From: Ehretia macrophylla
Taxonomy: Eukaryota; Streptophyta; Magnoliopsida; Boraginales; Ehretiaceae
DNA length: 64,000 nucleotides
Direction of reading: 5' to 3'
Assembly (NCBI GenBank): GCA_037974665.1
Contig: CM075765.1
Coordinates: 63,041,747 to 63,105,746 of the forward strand
This document shows, piece by piece, positions 1 through 11,421 of the stretch. A program made the translations under genes and the position numbers. Position 1 is the stretch's first letter; the number at the start of each line of letters is the position of its first letter. The notes under the pieces are model-generated. The model made no database searches, was not told the DNA's origin, and saw only the letters and a list, made by a program, of their open reading frames with translations.

Positions 1-835
1 CCTAATTGAGGCATCAATTCAAGTCAATTAGCAAATTTTCTCAAAACCCTAGTTCTAGGCACTATTCATCATCTCTTTGATCAAATTCAACATTCAACCA
101 TTAAATTTGTTATCAAACCACAAAAGTTAGCTCTATAGACATTAAATAACTCATAGAAAGCATTCATAACAAGTTTTATAGCTAATATCAACAAATCAAT
201 AAAATTCAATATATGAACGTAAACTTTAAAAACAAATAAATGCATCTCCCTCACAATTTTGAAGATGAAGAAGCTTGTTGAAGACTCTAGGTTGCTCAAA
301 ACCCCTCCCAAGATGAATCTAGAAGCTCAAAATGCAAGATTGTTGAAGCAAGAATCTCCTCTTTTCCTTCTCCTTTGGTATTTTCGGCCTGCTACAGTAA
401 TTCCTGCACATTGTTCTTTTTTTTTTTTTGTGTTTTAATGAGCTTATGTGATTTATATAAGATTAAGTTGAGGTGGGGTCAAGTTTGGGTATTTAAAAGG
501 TCACTAGAATGCGCGTTATTAACTTAAAAACGAGCCTAAGATGAAAAGTAATGTTAGTTATTTAAATCTCTAAGTTTGTTACGTAATACTATTCACTTAA
601 CTACTAAAAACATTTTCTAAACGAGCTCTCCTATCGCCTCTAGCTCAATTGCACATTTTTCCCACTCCTCTAACAATTAATGTGATTTAATAAAAATGCT
701 AATTCACTAATAGAATATAGTTTGAAAACGGGATGAATAGTAGCTAAAGAAGCCAGTTAATAAAGCACAGAAAGAAATGAGCAAACAATAGATGCAACAG
801 TAAATAAATGTACGGCTAAAATCTCGGGTGTCACA
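1..835 (-). repeat. AT-rich repeat ending in an LTR-like terminus
   Basis: No gene is visible. On the minus strand the sequence beginning at 835 reads TGTGACACCCG, a start common among plant LTR elements, and the AT-rich composition changes abruptly at 835/836, where LINE reverse-transcriptase coding sequence begins. I read this as one end of an LTR-type element in minus orientation whose other end lies outside the window. No coding domain or second LTR can be seen, so the family is unknown. The short open frames here are low-complexity and unconvincing. Confidence 0.45.
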
Positions 836-2110
836 TAGAGATATGAAGAGAGTGGACAGCTTTGTCGCAGACCTTTCTTTGGTTTCTTTTATGAACTCCA
901 CTGGTCGTTCATGGATTATCGGTGCTATCCATTGTATATAAATAAACTTTCGTATCCTACTCTGCAAATCTCATTTTCCTTAAGCATATAGCAACCCATG
1001 ATTAATATTTTCATATGCTGCTGCTTTGGCGAGTTTAGTGATCATGGCTGGCTCACCTGATCTATCAGCTGAGTAGTATGCCTCCTTGGGATAGTTATCA
1101 ATATCTCTTCTTATCAAAATGAGATTAGGAGGGCGCCCTTTTTTTTAAAAAAAGCCAGCCTGTCTTTCAATATATTGGCAATTACCTTAATCATTCTCTT
1201 ATACAGTGTAGTCCCCATAGCAATGGGCCCCGGTCTAGTGAGGTTTTGCTTTTTTGGGAATCATTGCTAGGAAGAAAGATTGAATTGCACCAGGTTTGCT
1301 CCTATTTGACTTCAATTACCATATGGAGACGGAGATCGTCCTTAATTATGTTCCAGCATTGCCCCTGAATTAATCAACCAAGTAGAATTGAAGTTCAGTT
1401 GGAATCCATCTAGTCGTCTAGTTTTTTACTATGAATAGCCCTCTGTTGTTGATAGATAGCTTACCAGATTGAAGAATTTTTTTTCCCTGAAAACTTTTTA
1501 AATATTTGATGGACTGCTGCTATATGCTGTTGGCTTGATAAGATGGATAAGTGTGAGAACAATTTCATAACTTTTGTCCTTATCTCCTCATGCTGAACCA
1601 AAACCCGGCCTGTTGGGCATTTCAAATTGATGAAAGTGTGGATTTCGCATTTCTTAATAGATGCGTGGAAAAAAGAAAAACCTTTTAACCAAAACTGTTG
1701 AGATTGTAGGCGCAGCGGGTCCCCTACCTTTCTTGACTTAAAGCTGAGCTTCCAATCTTCCTTTTCCATTCACTTGTTTTCTGCTTGTTTTGTACTGACA
1801 TTTCCTTCGCCTTTTGAATCTTCAGTAGGGCCTTTAGTCGTTTGTTGAATTGCTACTACTACTAGTACTAGTAGCAGTAGGCAGCAGCTTTCAAATTCCT
1901 TGAAGTTTCATTCCAAGTTTCCTCAATCAATTGTATACATTCTGCATTTAGAAGCCATTATTGCTGATCCATCCTCAAAAGTATAGGGCTTATCCTTGGT
2001 TGTCATTAATATAGGTCTATGATCAGCCCTTCCAAGTAGTGGTAGGAATGGATTCAAGTAAGATAGATTCGTTCTCCATGAAACCTTCCCGGTCCTTTCC
2101 CGGATTGTAC
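836..2110 (-). mobile_element. Truncated LINE: endonuclease end and reverse transcriptase start
   Basis: Translating the minus strand in shifting frames gives the ordered landmarks of a plant LINE ORF2. Around 2,010-2,030 is ADHRPILM, the end of the AP-endonuclease domain (usually SDHxPIL). Around 1,610-1,690 is a WLKG...FFHASIKK stretch matching the linker WLKxGDxNTKFFHxS. At about 1,155-1,235 comes GPIAMGTTLYKRMIKVIANI, like the RT opening RPIxLxNxxYKxxxKxxANRL. At about 850-885 is GLRQSCPLSSYL, matching the RT motif GLRQGxPLSPYLF. Frameshifts and stops make it a fossil. It is cut in the middle of the RT domain at 836 by the LTR-like sequence. Confidence 0.82.
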
Positions 2111-5100
2111 TCAATCTTGTCGATTAGACCAGGTAAAAACCAAATTCTTTAATTACAGTTAGATTATACTGAGTAGTTCTCTAAATGTAGACATGAGACA
2201 ATCAACAGATCTTCGACCGCCCTTTTATCCTTATCTATTTAAGGATGAGTCTGAGCTGGTTAGAATCCCCCATGTATAAACATTCTATATCCAAATTGTT
2301 AGTTTCTGCCTTTTTAATGCGGGATAATCTTTGTCCATAAAGATTGGGGATGTCAATCAATGAGCCAGAGTTTTTTCGTACGCCCAATTTTCTCCAGTAA
2401 GGAGTCGTTGATTTCTTTGTTGGAAAGCAAGGCCTTCATTCTCTTCTTCCGAGTCAGGCCGATTTTGAGTTTATTAAAGGGGTGTTGGAATAGGGATAAA
2501 CACTACTGAAAGCGATTCCAGTAGGTATCCTTGGCTTAGTTGGCTGGGCTCCCCGGTGGAATTTCCTGCAATAATAGTCAATCTGATTTTGTTCTACTAT
2601 CCTTCTCATTTTCTTCTGTTTCTTAAGACGAATATGTTCTAGGAGAAGTTTCTTCATAAGATAACTGGTTCATCCTGACCGGGTCTTTTTTGTCTCTTGA
2701 GTACTTTACAGATAAGGGAGACAATTTCTATGTATTAGTCAGAATCACTAGCCATTTTGACCGATCCTCTTCCTCCTCATTTCTTGTTAGAAATGAGTTT
2801 TCATTGACTCACTTTCTGCTTACGAGTTTCTCAGTTCTGGTTGGACTCGCTTACCTTTGTCAATAATTTTTTCTTCATTATTGTAGAACTGTTGAAGTGG
2901 TAGATCTTCTTATAAGATTTCACTTTGGTTATTCTGAATTCTATAATTGATAGAGTGGATTTCAACTTCCCGTATCTTGCTTCTTTCTTTCAGTTCTCCC
3001 ACCGCGTTGATAGGTGTGTGTTACCTCCCTAGGTTGGCTTCCCCTCTATGTCAACGGAACATCTAAATTTCTTATATTCTCTGTGGGATTATGTTCTAGT
3101 TGTTGAGACTAAACAATCGTTCTTTCTTACATGGCGAATTCTAAAGTAAAGGCTGATCAGGTTTATTTCCGTCTTATTGGAATTTAGTAGTTGGATAGGT
3201 TTGTTTTGTTTAGGACATCATCCCCCGACTGTATTCATTATAAAGGTAGTTGTTCATAGTCCAAAGCCTGTGTTTGCTATATTATTGAACTCTTTTCTCC
3301 AACTAGGAGTTGTCAAATCGATTAGGAGCCTCATGTATGTTGAGTTCTACACGGATACGTGCGCAAGATAGGTTTACCTATGTATCTGTCACTTTATCCT
3401 CCCCTGTTCAATTGCTGAAATGGGCCTTGCCTTTTCTTCCAAAAATCTTAAACCTTCTTTAATCTCTCTGCATACTCGTCCATCGTCCAGGGGGAATGGG
3501 ATTTGGCCATAAGCTATAGGGGCGAGGTAGTTAAAGGTGAGCTAAAGTGGAATGACGGGGATTGAATGGCCTGGAAAGCTGGTAGGCTTCGGGGCGAGCT
3601 GTGGACTACATGACGATGATGCTTGAGAATAAGCAGACCCGATGGTGCCGAGAATCGAGGAATGACCATGTACTATTTCCCTTACGGGACTCATGAAGTA
3701 GCATATTTCGAAAGAGGAAGACGGGGGGTGAGAAGCCATAGCAATATTCTATGCATTTCGGGCCTCAGTTTCTGCATCATGATCCACCTAATATAAGTAT
3801 TGTGACTGGCATATCGATTTTGAGAATTTATGGGAGGGGACTTTTGTGCATTTATGAAGGCAGATATGGGAGAACTGATATTCGGAGGATTGTAGAGTGA
3901 TGAATGAGCTACTTGGGATTGGAGGAATGCTGAACGCATTGCAGACATGCCTTTTGATATGATTTTCGCTAATTGGATTAATCTTCCCGTCATCTTCTCT
4001 AACCTAGTCAAATCAAGTATGACTGATTCCGAGGTTGTCGTGCTGACCGGGGGTGAGAAAAAAAACAGAATTGAATATGAAACGATAACTAGTGCGTGCA
4101 TTTCCTATCAAAGCCCTTGAACTAACCTTTTAGGCATAAAAGGCATTCTGAGGCGGAATCGTTTGGATTCACCAAGCACCCATATAATGATTTGTTGAAA
4201 ACAGCTCATTCATCTACCACGCCTATTTGTATTGCTAAAATTATGCTTACCGATATGCAACTGACTAAAAAGGACGTATGGCCGGGCATTCCGGTCTTAA
4301 GCAAAGCCGTCCTGCCACCCCTACTCGAACTCCAGAACTAAAGTCAAGTCATTGCTCATTCCCGCTCATGCTTGCTATAACAATTCCCTTTCCTACTAGC
4401 CTTGTCTAAGAAAAGATGCACGAGTCGTTCTTTCTCTTATATACACTTATACTATTTGAAGATAGTGATTTGAATGCCTATGCGCTTGCCTTTACTACCT
4501 GCCCGCCTTGAACTACTGCAACTGCGCATACCTTTTTTGACTCTATCCAGAAGATAGCTTGAACCGGCATTATGACTACACATATATAGCCAATAGAAAT
4601 AAGTATTCCCAAGCTGGAGAGGTAGTAGATGAGAGAAATTGAATTGGATCTCCTATTTATATTCGACAGCTTGAAGAGGGCTGATGGCTGACTGCTAAAG
4701 CCAAATTTTCATTAAAAGCGATTCATTCGCTCAAGAACTAGACTCAAGCGATTGTGCCTACCAGTCAAGACAGGAAGGTGGGACGCTCGCTAGCCTTTTG
4801 ACCGAAGCGCCAACCCCCCCTCTAATGCGCATATTGAGACTGAGCTTGTTTCCATCTGATCTGAGCAGCGGATCCTCATACTAGCGGCTACTACTGTTGG
4901 ACCTCTAGCAGCGGATCATAATGCCGGGGATTTGTTCATAGCGGAAGTGAAACCTCAAACGGATCAGATAACTATGTTTAACACACCAATAATTTCTTTT
5001 TTTAGCTACCATATTCGATTCCTGTGTCTCTACTGATTTCAGTGCTCTACCAAAGAAGTGGTTTGATCCAAAGTTGACATGAAATCTAAGGTTGTTGAGC

Positions 5101-7362
5101 TCTATGTCCGAGGACGATCTCCTAATTGCTAGTACGAATCAAGGGCCAAAGTCTGAACTCATGATTTGACGGAAGCTGTTCGACTGAAAGGCTGATCTCC
5201 TGACTCGACAAAAAAAGAATGGACGCATTCTTCCCCCAGCAAAGGACTTCGTTGGAAGAAGAAAAACCTCAACTCGATCAAAGAACTGAAACCCAAGATT
5301 GATGGGTTTCCTACTGTGACCAATTTAGTTGCCTTAGCTTGAAAGACAGAGAAGGCACCAAATGATTAGGTATACCACGTCATACCACGTCATGAACTGA
5401 ACTGAAACCTACCTTATGTTTATTCTTCAACCAACTATTGGTCTAAAAAAAAAATGCAACATAGGTATGGAAATCACTTTGTTTCTAAACTATGAAAAGA
5501 TGGTTCTTATCTTGCTTTCTTTCGTTCGGGTTTTTCTACCTTGTTTTTGCCTAACAACCCGAAACTTCCCCCCGTATGTACGACCGAAAAAGAGAGAAAT
5601 AAGCAATAAATAAATAAAAAAGCAATCCTCGCTATGTAAGCTCAGTTGGTATATCACTTTGAGCCGATGCCCAGCCCATTTAATCTCACGAAATCGAATT
5701 TGATAGAATCCCTATACAAGCATCCAAACTCGCATCAAATTATGCAAGAGACCCCCCGGAGAAGGTAAAGGCAGCAGCTCGGGAAGATAGCAAACCATAT
5801 CATATACACAATTCGTCTTTATCTTCCTGGTAGCAGTACGAATAGGAGATCCAACATGATTGTATTAAGCCTTAAACAATCAGGGTTAAGCTAGCTCATT
5901 GCCAGAAAGCAAACAGGAGCTCATACTTAGATCAGAGGACGCTCATCCCAGGCAGGCAGCAGGGGTTTCGGGTCTGAGGTAAGCCTTCCTGTATCATTGG
6001 TAGGCAAAGGGGTAAGCGAAGATAGTTGTGGTTGTTTGTTATGTTAATAAGCAAATAGGTAAGTAAGCGCAAACAGTACGAATTCCTTTAAATGGATCCC
6101 TCTCTCTTAATGACTCTTCTTAGGGAGTAGGATCTGTTGCCTAGGAGCTCAGAGAAAGATAGCGAAGTAATATATTCTTTTTCAAGCAAAGAGGAGTTCG
6201 CGCAAGCAAGTGAAGTAGAATCAGAAGCCAAAACGATTATGCAACTTGGTCTCTTCAACTACTTAGGCGCAGGATAGAAAATAATGGAGCAGCATACTGG
6301 AGGAAAATAAAAGTCCTAATTTGAATAAAAAATACAAAAAGATAAATCAAACCTAAATAAATAATTCTTCGAAGAGGCATCATGTTTACTAGGTTATTTT
6401 GATATAGATAACGTTTGGAGAACGGATGACTAGAACAGATCGGTAAAGGCCTTACTATATTCCTTGTCAGGAATAGCGGCCTTAGAGCTTCTACTACTAT
6501 CGGCTACCTAACTATCGGGAAATCGGGGGTTTTGTCAGAGAATCAGTGTCGTGGTGGTGCTACGAGATGGCGATTTATCGTATAGAAGAAGAGATCCGCG
6601 GACCTATTGATTGACTATAGATGCGAACCGATCGATCGCTACCTAAGAGAGGATAAGTAGTTCTTCTATCAAAAAAGGGCAAGGGGAGAACATGTAAGAG
6701 CTTGCCTAGATCTCGTATTTCCTACGTAGTCCGGCGATCAAACCAACGATTCTCTTCTCAAAGTAATGGGGAAAGTCTTTTTCTTTTTTCGGTATATAGC
6801 TCCGCGAGCTAGGAGCGCATCATCAGGGCAGGGCGAAAACGAACATAGGATCATGGCCCTTTTCTTTTTTCTTTTGTTTGTGTGCGGTTCGTTGTGTGTG
6901 TTTTTTTAAGGCTTATCCGGCTCTGGGGCATCCAATTCCTCTTCTTTTTTTTGTTGCTGATCTCACATCGAGAGCGGCTCTTTCTTGTTCAGGGTCATCA
7001 GATGAGAGATCTTCCGACTTTGAGAAATTAGTCAAGCGGGAAGCTATCCTCGACTCACCTCTTTCTCTATAAAAGACCCCTCCCCAGAAGAGAGCAGAAG
7101 CTCCAGGATGAGTATGTCCTGAATTCCCGGATTCATTTTCATCCTGATCCACCATGGAATTTTTGGAATCTATAAAAACATTGACGGAGAGGGCTCGTAA
7201 TGATATTTGAGAAGATCACAAGGTGTTGAAGTGGCAGGATAGGGGGTCCGTAGGTTTTTGTGAAAGGGATGCTCTTATCATGTTATTGCTGAAAAGAAAA
7301 AAAATGCCTCTATTTGATGTCGATTCATTCACACTTCCATTCCTTGTAGAGGAAGGCTAACT
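2111..7362. other. Mitochondrial-type spacer, no recognisable gene
   Basis: About 5 kb with no reading frame I can assign. A 136-codon minus-strand frame at 3,691-4,101 is the longest, but its translation shows no familiar motif. The last part, perhaps from about 6,500, is probably the 3' half of nad1 intron 3, inferred from the domain V just downstream. A D-arm-like string near 5,638-5,660 (GCTCAGTTGGTA) lacks the rest of a tRNA. Confidence 0.5.
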
Positions 7363-7375
7363 GCTTGCTGGCTGG

Positions 7376-7409
7376 GAGCTGTATGAGTGGTAATGTCCAT
7401 GTACGGCTC
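7376..7409 (+). ncRNA. Group II intron domain V (nad1 intron 3, 3' end)
   Basis: A 34-nt hairpin, the canonical domain V length. It starts GAGCT and ends GGCTC, with the catalytic AGC near its 5' strand and a terminal loop around 7,391. It sits about 50 nt before the sequence matching nad1 exon 4, the right place for the catalytic end of a group II intron. In flowering plants nad1 intron 3 is usually trans-spliced, so only its 3' half is expected here. Domain VI should lie between 7,410 and 7,457. Confidence 0.75.
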
Positions 7410-8179
7410 CGTGAGAAGGGCGGTGGACAGAAATGGCTTTGTTGTACCTCACTCTCGTCTTCAATGGGGTCTGCTCTTTCTTTTTTGGGAGAGTATGCCA
7501 ATATGATCTTAATGAGGTGCGGGGCTTTGCATCTGACATTCGTTGGGCTTCCCTCTTCGGGAGCCTGTGTCCCGGCATTTTAGTTCAATAAACCCCTCCG
7601 GCCGAAGACTAGTGGTAGGTGGTCCCGCAGAGCTTTCAGAAAAAGGGCAGCCTAGTGTGTAAGCACAACAATGAACCGTGACGAACCCTCAGACTACCTA
7701 TCTAAGATTAGGGGGGAGATCCTCAGTAGTGGTGACCCTTTCACTCTTCCACGGACTGATACATGTACCGAATGCTTATACGGGAAAGTTGACTATTGGG
7801 TCTGGAACCTGGGGGGTTGCTCCGAGAAATCCTTTTTTTCTCGTCCACTCAGAGGGGTGCAGATACACCTGCGCAGATTACAGGTGACAGTTACAAGAAT
7901 GGCGGGAAAGTTAACAGTACTCGATGACATTCAGGGATGGATGTAGACCCATCGGGCAGGGATAATCATTCCGGTCCTAGGAAAGGTAGTGACCATTCTC
8001 AAAAAAGAAAAATACTGAGCGGAGGGAAGCCCTATGAGTCACTGAAACTACGTCAGGAGGGCCCTTGATCTATCAATAAAGGGACCAAAAAAGGGGATTT
8101 GCTCTCCATTACAATATGAAGAAAGAAATAAGGGTCGAAGTTTAGACTGCTCACAGTAGTTCTACCTATAGAAAGGATC

Positions 8180-10120
8180 ATGAAAGAGGCGATCAGAATG
8201 GTACTCGAATCCATTTACGATCCCGAGTTTCCAGACACATCGTACTTCCACTCGGGTCGAGGCTGCCACTCATTCCTAAAACGGATCAAAGAAGAGTAGG
8301 GAGCCTCTCGCTGGTTTTTGGAATTCGACATCAGAAAGTATTTTCACACCATCGACCGACATCGACTCATCCCAATATTTAAGGAAAAGATCGACGATCC
8401 CAAGTTCTTTTACTCCATTCAGAAAGTCTTTTACACCAGACGACTCGTAGGAGGTGAGAAGTTACCTTACTCCGTCCCACACAGTGTATTACTATCGGCC
8501 CTACCAGGCAACATTTACCAACACAAGCTCGATCAGGAGATAGGGAGGATCCGACAGAAGTACGAAATTCCGATTGTTCAGAGAATCAGATCGGTTCTAT
8601 TAAGGACAGGTCCTATTGATGACCAAGAAAACTCTGGAGAAGAAGCAAGCTTCAACGCTCCCCAAGACAACAGAGCCATCATTGTGAGGAGGGTAAAGAG
8701 TATCCAACGTAAAGCGGCCTTTCATTCCCTTGTTTCGTCGTGGCACACCCATCCCCCTCCCACAAGCACTCCCCGGCTCAAGGGGGACCAGAAAATGCCT
8801 TTCGTTTTCCCTCCTTGGTCGGCCCTTGCCGCCTTCCTTAACAAGCCCTCAAGCCTCCTTTGCGCCGTCAGGTTGACCCCGAAGGCCGAATTCTATGGTA
8901 GAGAAGGCTGTAATAATAATTGGGTCATGAGAGACTTTTTTAAGTATTGCAAAAGAAGGGGCCTGCTGATAGAGCTGGGCGGGGTGGCGATACTAGTTAT
9001 CAGGTCAGAGAGAGGCCTGGCCCGTAAGCTAGCCCCCTTAAAAACCCATTACTTAATAAGGATTTGTTACGCACGATATGCCGACGACTTCCTATTGGGA
9101 ATCGTGGGTGCCGTAGAGCTTCTCATAGAAATACAAAAACGTAACGCCCACTTCCTACAATCCGGCCTGAACCTTTGGGTAGACTCTGCAGGATCAAGAA
9201 CAATAGCTGCACGGAGTACGGTAGAATTCCTCGGTACGATCATTCGAGAAGTCCTTCCGAGGACGACTCCCATACAATTCTTGCGAGAGCTAGAAAAGCG
9301 TCTATGGGTAAAGCACCGTATCCATATAACTGCTAGCCACCTACGTTCCGCCATCCATTCCAAGTTTAGGAACCTAGGTAATAGTATCCTGATCAAACAG
9401 TTGACGAAGGGGATGAGCGGAACAGGGAGTTTACTGGACGCGGTTCAACTAGCGGAGACTCTTGGAACAGCTAGAGTAAGAAGTCCCCAAGTGAGCGTAT
9501 TATGCGGGACCGTCAAGCACATCCAGCAAGGATCAAGGGGGATCTCGTTATTACATAGCTTAGGTCGGATCAAGGTGCCATTGGACGTTCAACAGGTAGT
9601 CTCACGATTGGGCACTCATGCCCGAAAGTTGTCATTGTATACTCCCGCGGGGCAAAAGGCTAATGGGAAAGGAGGGGGACACTGGACGAGATCTATCAGC
9701 AGCGAATTCCCCATACAAATAGAGGCACCTATCAAAAAAATACTCCGAAGGCTTTGAGATCGGGATCTCATTAGCCGAAGAAGACCCTGGCCAATCCACG
9801 TGGCCTGCTTGACGAACATCAGCGACGGAGACATTATAAATTGGTCTGCGGGCATCGCGATAAGTCCTCTGTCCTACTACAGGTGTCGCGACAACTTTTA
9901 CCAAGTCCAAACGATTATCGACCACCAGATCTGCTGATCTGCAATATTCACCCTGGCCCACAAGCACAAATCCTCGGCGCAGAATATAATCCCAAAGTAC
10001 TCCAAAGACTCAAGTATAGTCAATCAAGAAGGTGGTAAGACCCTTGTAGAGTTCCCCAACAACATAGAGCTTGGGAAGCTCGGATCCGGTCAAGATCCGA
10101 ACAACAAGGCTATACTTTAG
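8180..10120 (+). pseudogene. matR: matR maturase pseudogene (three in-frame stops)
   Basis: matR encodes the intron maturase of plant mitochondria, with a reverse-transcriptase-like domain and a C-terminal maturase (domain X) region. From ATG at 8,180 to TAG at 10,118-10,120 there are 647 codons in one frame with no indel shifting it, close to the family length of about 650. The RT-like block CYARYADDFLLG (9,065-9,100) keeps YADD. The frame is broken at 8,297-8,299 (TAG for an expected Trp TGG), 9,755-9,757 (TGA for CGA) and 9,935-9,937 (TGA for TGG). All three are single transitions of the C-to-T/G-to-A type. The longest open piece, 8,318-9,757, would lack the start and the C-terminus. This is clear evidence of a dead nuclear copy. 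Confidence 0.93.
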
Positions 10121-10477
10121 TCTAGTCGTCTTTATTTTTTTCTATTAGTTACAATGCGAATAGGCCTTTACTTATGAGATTAGTTGAGTAGGCTTGCCTT
10201 AGTTGTCTGCTATAAGATAGCTAGTTTTGGGGCTTTCGACATAAAAAAGCCTTTCCGGCCCGGAAGTTCGCTTCTGGCGACTAGCTTCTACCGTTGCTAG
10301 CGTTTGGACTTGAAAGCAAGCTAAAGCTACCTTGAATCAATCAATGAATGAATGAAAAAAAATCGCTTACCGAGGTTTGAAGATGCTCGACCGATAGGGA
10401 GAGGAATAGAGTACGGAAGACAAGTTGGTTTGAGGACCCGTTGGTCAAAGGAAAGGGAAAGTCCTGATTCCGGGATG

Positions 10478-10511
10478 GAGCCGTATGATGCGAGAGTGTC
10501 ACATACGGTTC
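10478..10511 (+). ncRNA. Group II intron domain V (nad1 intron 4)
   Basis: A 34-nt hairpin: GAGCCGTATGATG pairs with CACATACGGTTC around a GCGAGAG-like loop region, with the catalytic AGC retained. It lies between the end of matR and exon 5, about 70 nt before the 3' splice site, where domains V and VI are expected. The pairing still looks intact despite decay elsewhere in the locus. Confidence 0.82.
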
Positions 10512-10912
10512 CTTTGAGAAAGGTATGATACCACCACCTATCAGGCCCGACGAGCGGTCCACGGAGTTGCATCCTTACTCACCTGGTCTATGCACATCGC
10601 TCTCTCCAGAAGGTGGGCCGCCTATCATTGATCTTCCCATTTCCAAGAAGATCCCGGGCTTGATCTGGTTTAGTATCAAGGTGATTATGTTTTTGTTCCT
10701 ATATATATGGGTCCGTGCAGTATTTCCACGATATCGTTATGATCAATTAATGGTACTTGGCCAGAAAGTGTTATTGCCTCTATCATTAGCTCGGGTAGTC
10801 GTCGTTTCTAGTGTTTTAGTCACCTTTCAATGGCTCCCTAAATTATGTACGAGGAATTGCCCTATTGTGGGAAGCGGGCTACTCCCCGAAAATGCCCCAA
10901 ACGTAGGTTCGT

Positions 10913-11185
10913 TTGTCGTTGTGGCTAAAAATCTTCCTTGCTCATGTATGCAGCACTCATCAAGTCAGCAGTCCCTGTGAGTATTATAACGAACCCCTTA
11001 ACCAGGTGGCGAGGGACTGGTTTTCACCCTCGGAGAACCAAACTTTCGATCCACTCGGGATAAGCGCAGAGGAAGTGGCGAGGGAACAAAGGTCGTCAAG
11101 GGCTTTTGCGATCTCTCTAGCAATAATACTCTTGGGGATTGCATTAACAGAATTCGTCTTGGAGCACGGGTGGCTGTCAGGCTAG
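10913..11185 (+). CDS. Short ORF downstream of nad1 exon 5, unidentified
   Basis: A 90-codon frame overlapping the read-through tail of nad1 exon 5. The N-terminal half is nondescript and the C-terminal part carries one strongly hydrophobic segment ([20 protein letters not shown], residues 64-83), as in a single-span membrane protein. I do not recognise it. It lies in the same orientation as the two following short frames. As a mitochondrial orf of unknown status inside a NUMT, it is unlikely to be expressed from here. Confidence 0.3.
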   Translation: MSLWLKIFLAHVCSTHQVSSPCEYYNEPLNQVARDWFSPSENQTFDPLGISAEEVAREQRSSRAFAISLAIILLGIALTEFVLEHGWLSG

Positions 11186-11274
11186 AAAGGAGGAAACTCA
11201 GCCTTTTTTCAATAAATAAGCCCCGCTCCCTAAGGGGCCCCTCTCTGATAAGGAAGGAAACGAAATAATCTCAC

Positions 11275-11405
11275 ATGAAAAAAATGATCCTTGAGCGAAT
11301 TTTTGTAGTGATTTTTCCCTTTATTGTTGGCTATTTGTGGCGACTCCTTCTTTTCAAGCTTTTTTCGGTAACTCATACTTTCGAACCATTTTTAGATATG
11401 CCCTA
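11275..11405 (+). CDS. Tiny hydrophobic ORF, unidentified
   Basis: A 43-codon frame from ATG at 11,275 to TAA at 11,403, mostly hydrophobic with one likely membrane segment (IFVVIFPFIVGYLW). It ends 16 nt before the start of the acidic 158-codon frame. No family is recognised and chance is possible at this length. It is listed because its spacing suggests a unit with its neighbours. Confidence 0.22.
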
Positions 11406-11421
11406 ATCCCTCTATCTGTTT

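Larger units (their letters stand above)
7517..10583 (+). other. nad1 group II intron 4 (cis, matR-bearing)
   Basis: The intron starts with the group II consensus GTGCG directly after exon 4 and ends near 10,583, just before exon 5 begins with TGGTCTATG. Its length of about 3.07 kb is dominated by matR. Domain V is at 10,478-10,511. In flowering plants this intron is commonly cis-spliced with matR inside, which is the arrangement here. The region 7,520-8,180 between the 5' splice site and matR contains only unconvincing short frames. Confidence 0.82.
7458..10980 (+). pseudogene. nad1: nad1 exons 4 and 5 flanking intron 4 (NUMT copy)
   Basis: NAD1 is a membrane subunit of respiratory complex I. 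Exon 4 (7,458-7,516, 59 bp) encodes SSMGSALSFLGEYANMILM and is followed by the group II intron start GTGCG at 7,517. Exon 5 (10,584 to about 10,839) encodes [18 protein letters not shown]..., the [14 protein letters not shown] block and LVTFQWLP. Codons normally C-to-U edited in mitochondria are still genomic (for example TCG CTC TCT CCA where the mature protein has mostly Leu/Phe). Changes from the usual protein include a Gln where the edited Trp of the LGWKV segment belongs. The expected stop after QWLP is an AAA codon, so the frame runs on to a TGA at 10,978-10,980. Exons 1-3 are absent, as expected for a locus joined by trans-splicing. Non-functional in the nucleus. Confidence 0.85.

Noticed and set aside
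5636..5700. tRNA-like D-arm string GCTCAGTTGGTA
   Set aside because: No matching acceptor, anticodon or T arm follows; a tRNA gene cannot be folded here.
6878..7155. Overlapping 64- and 80-codon frames just before nad1 exon 4
   Set aside because: They probably lie in the 3' half of nad1 intron 3; no recognisable product on either strand.
9067..9967. Long minus-strand open frames of 79-111 codons
   Set aside because: They lie antisense to matR and are shadows of its coding frame.
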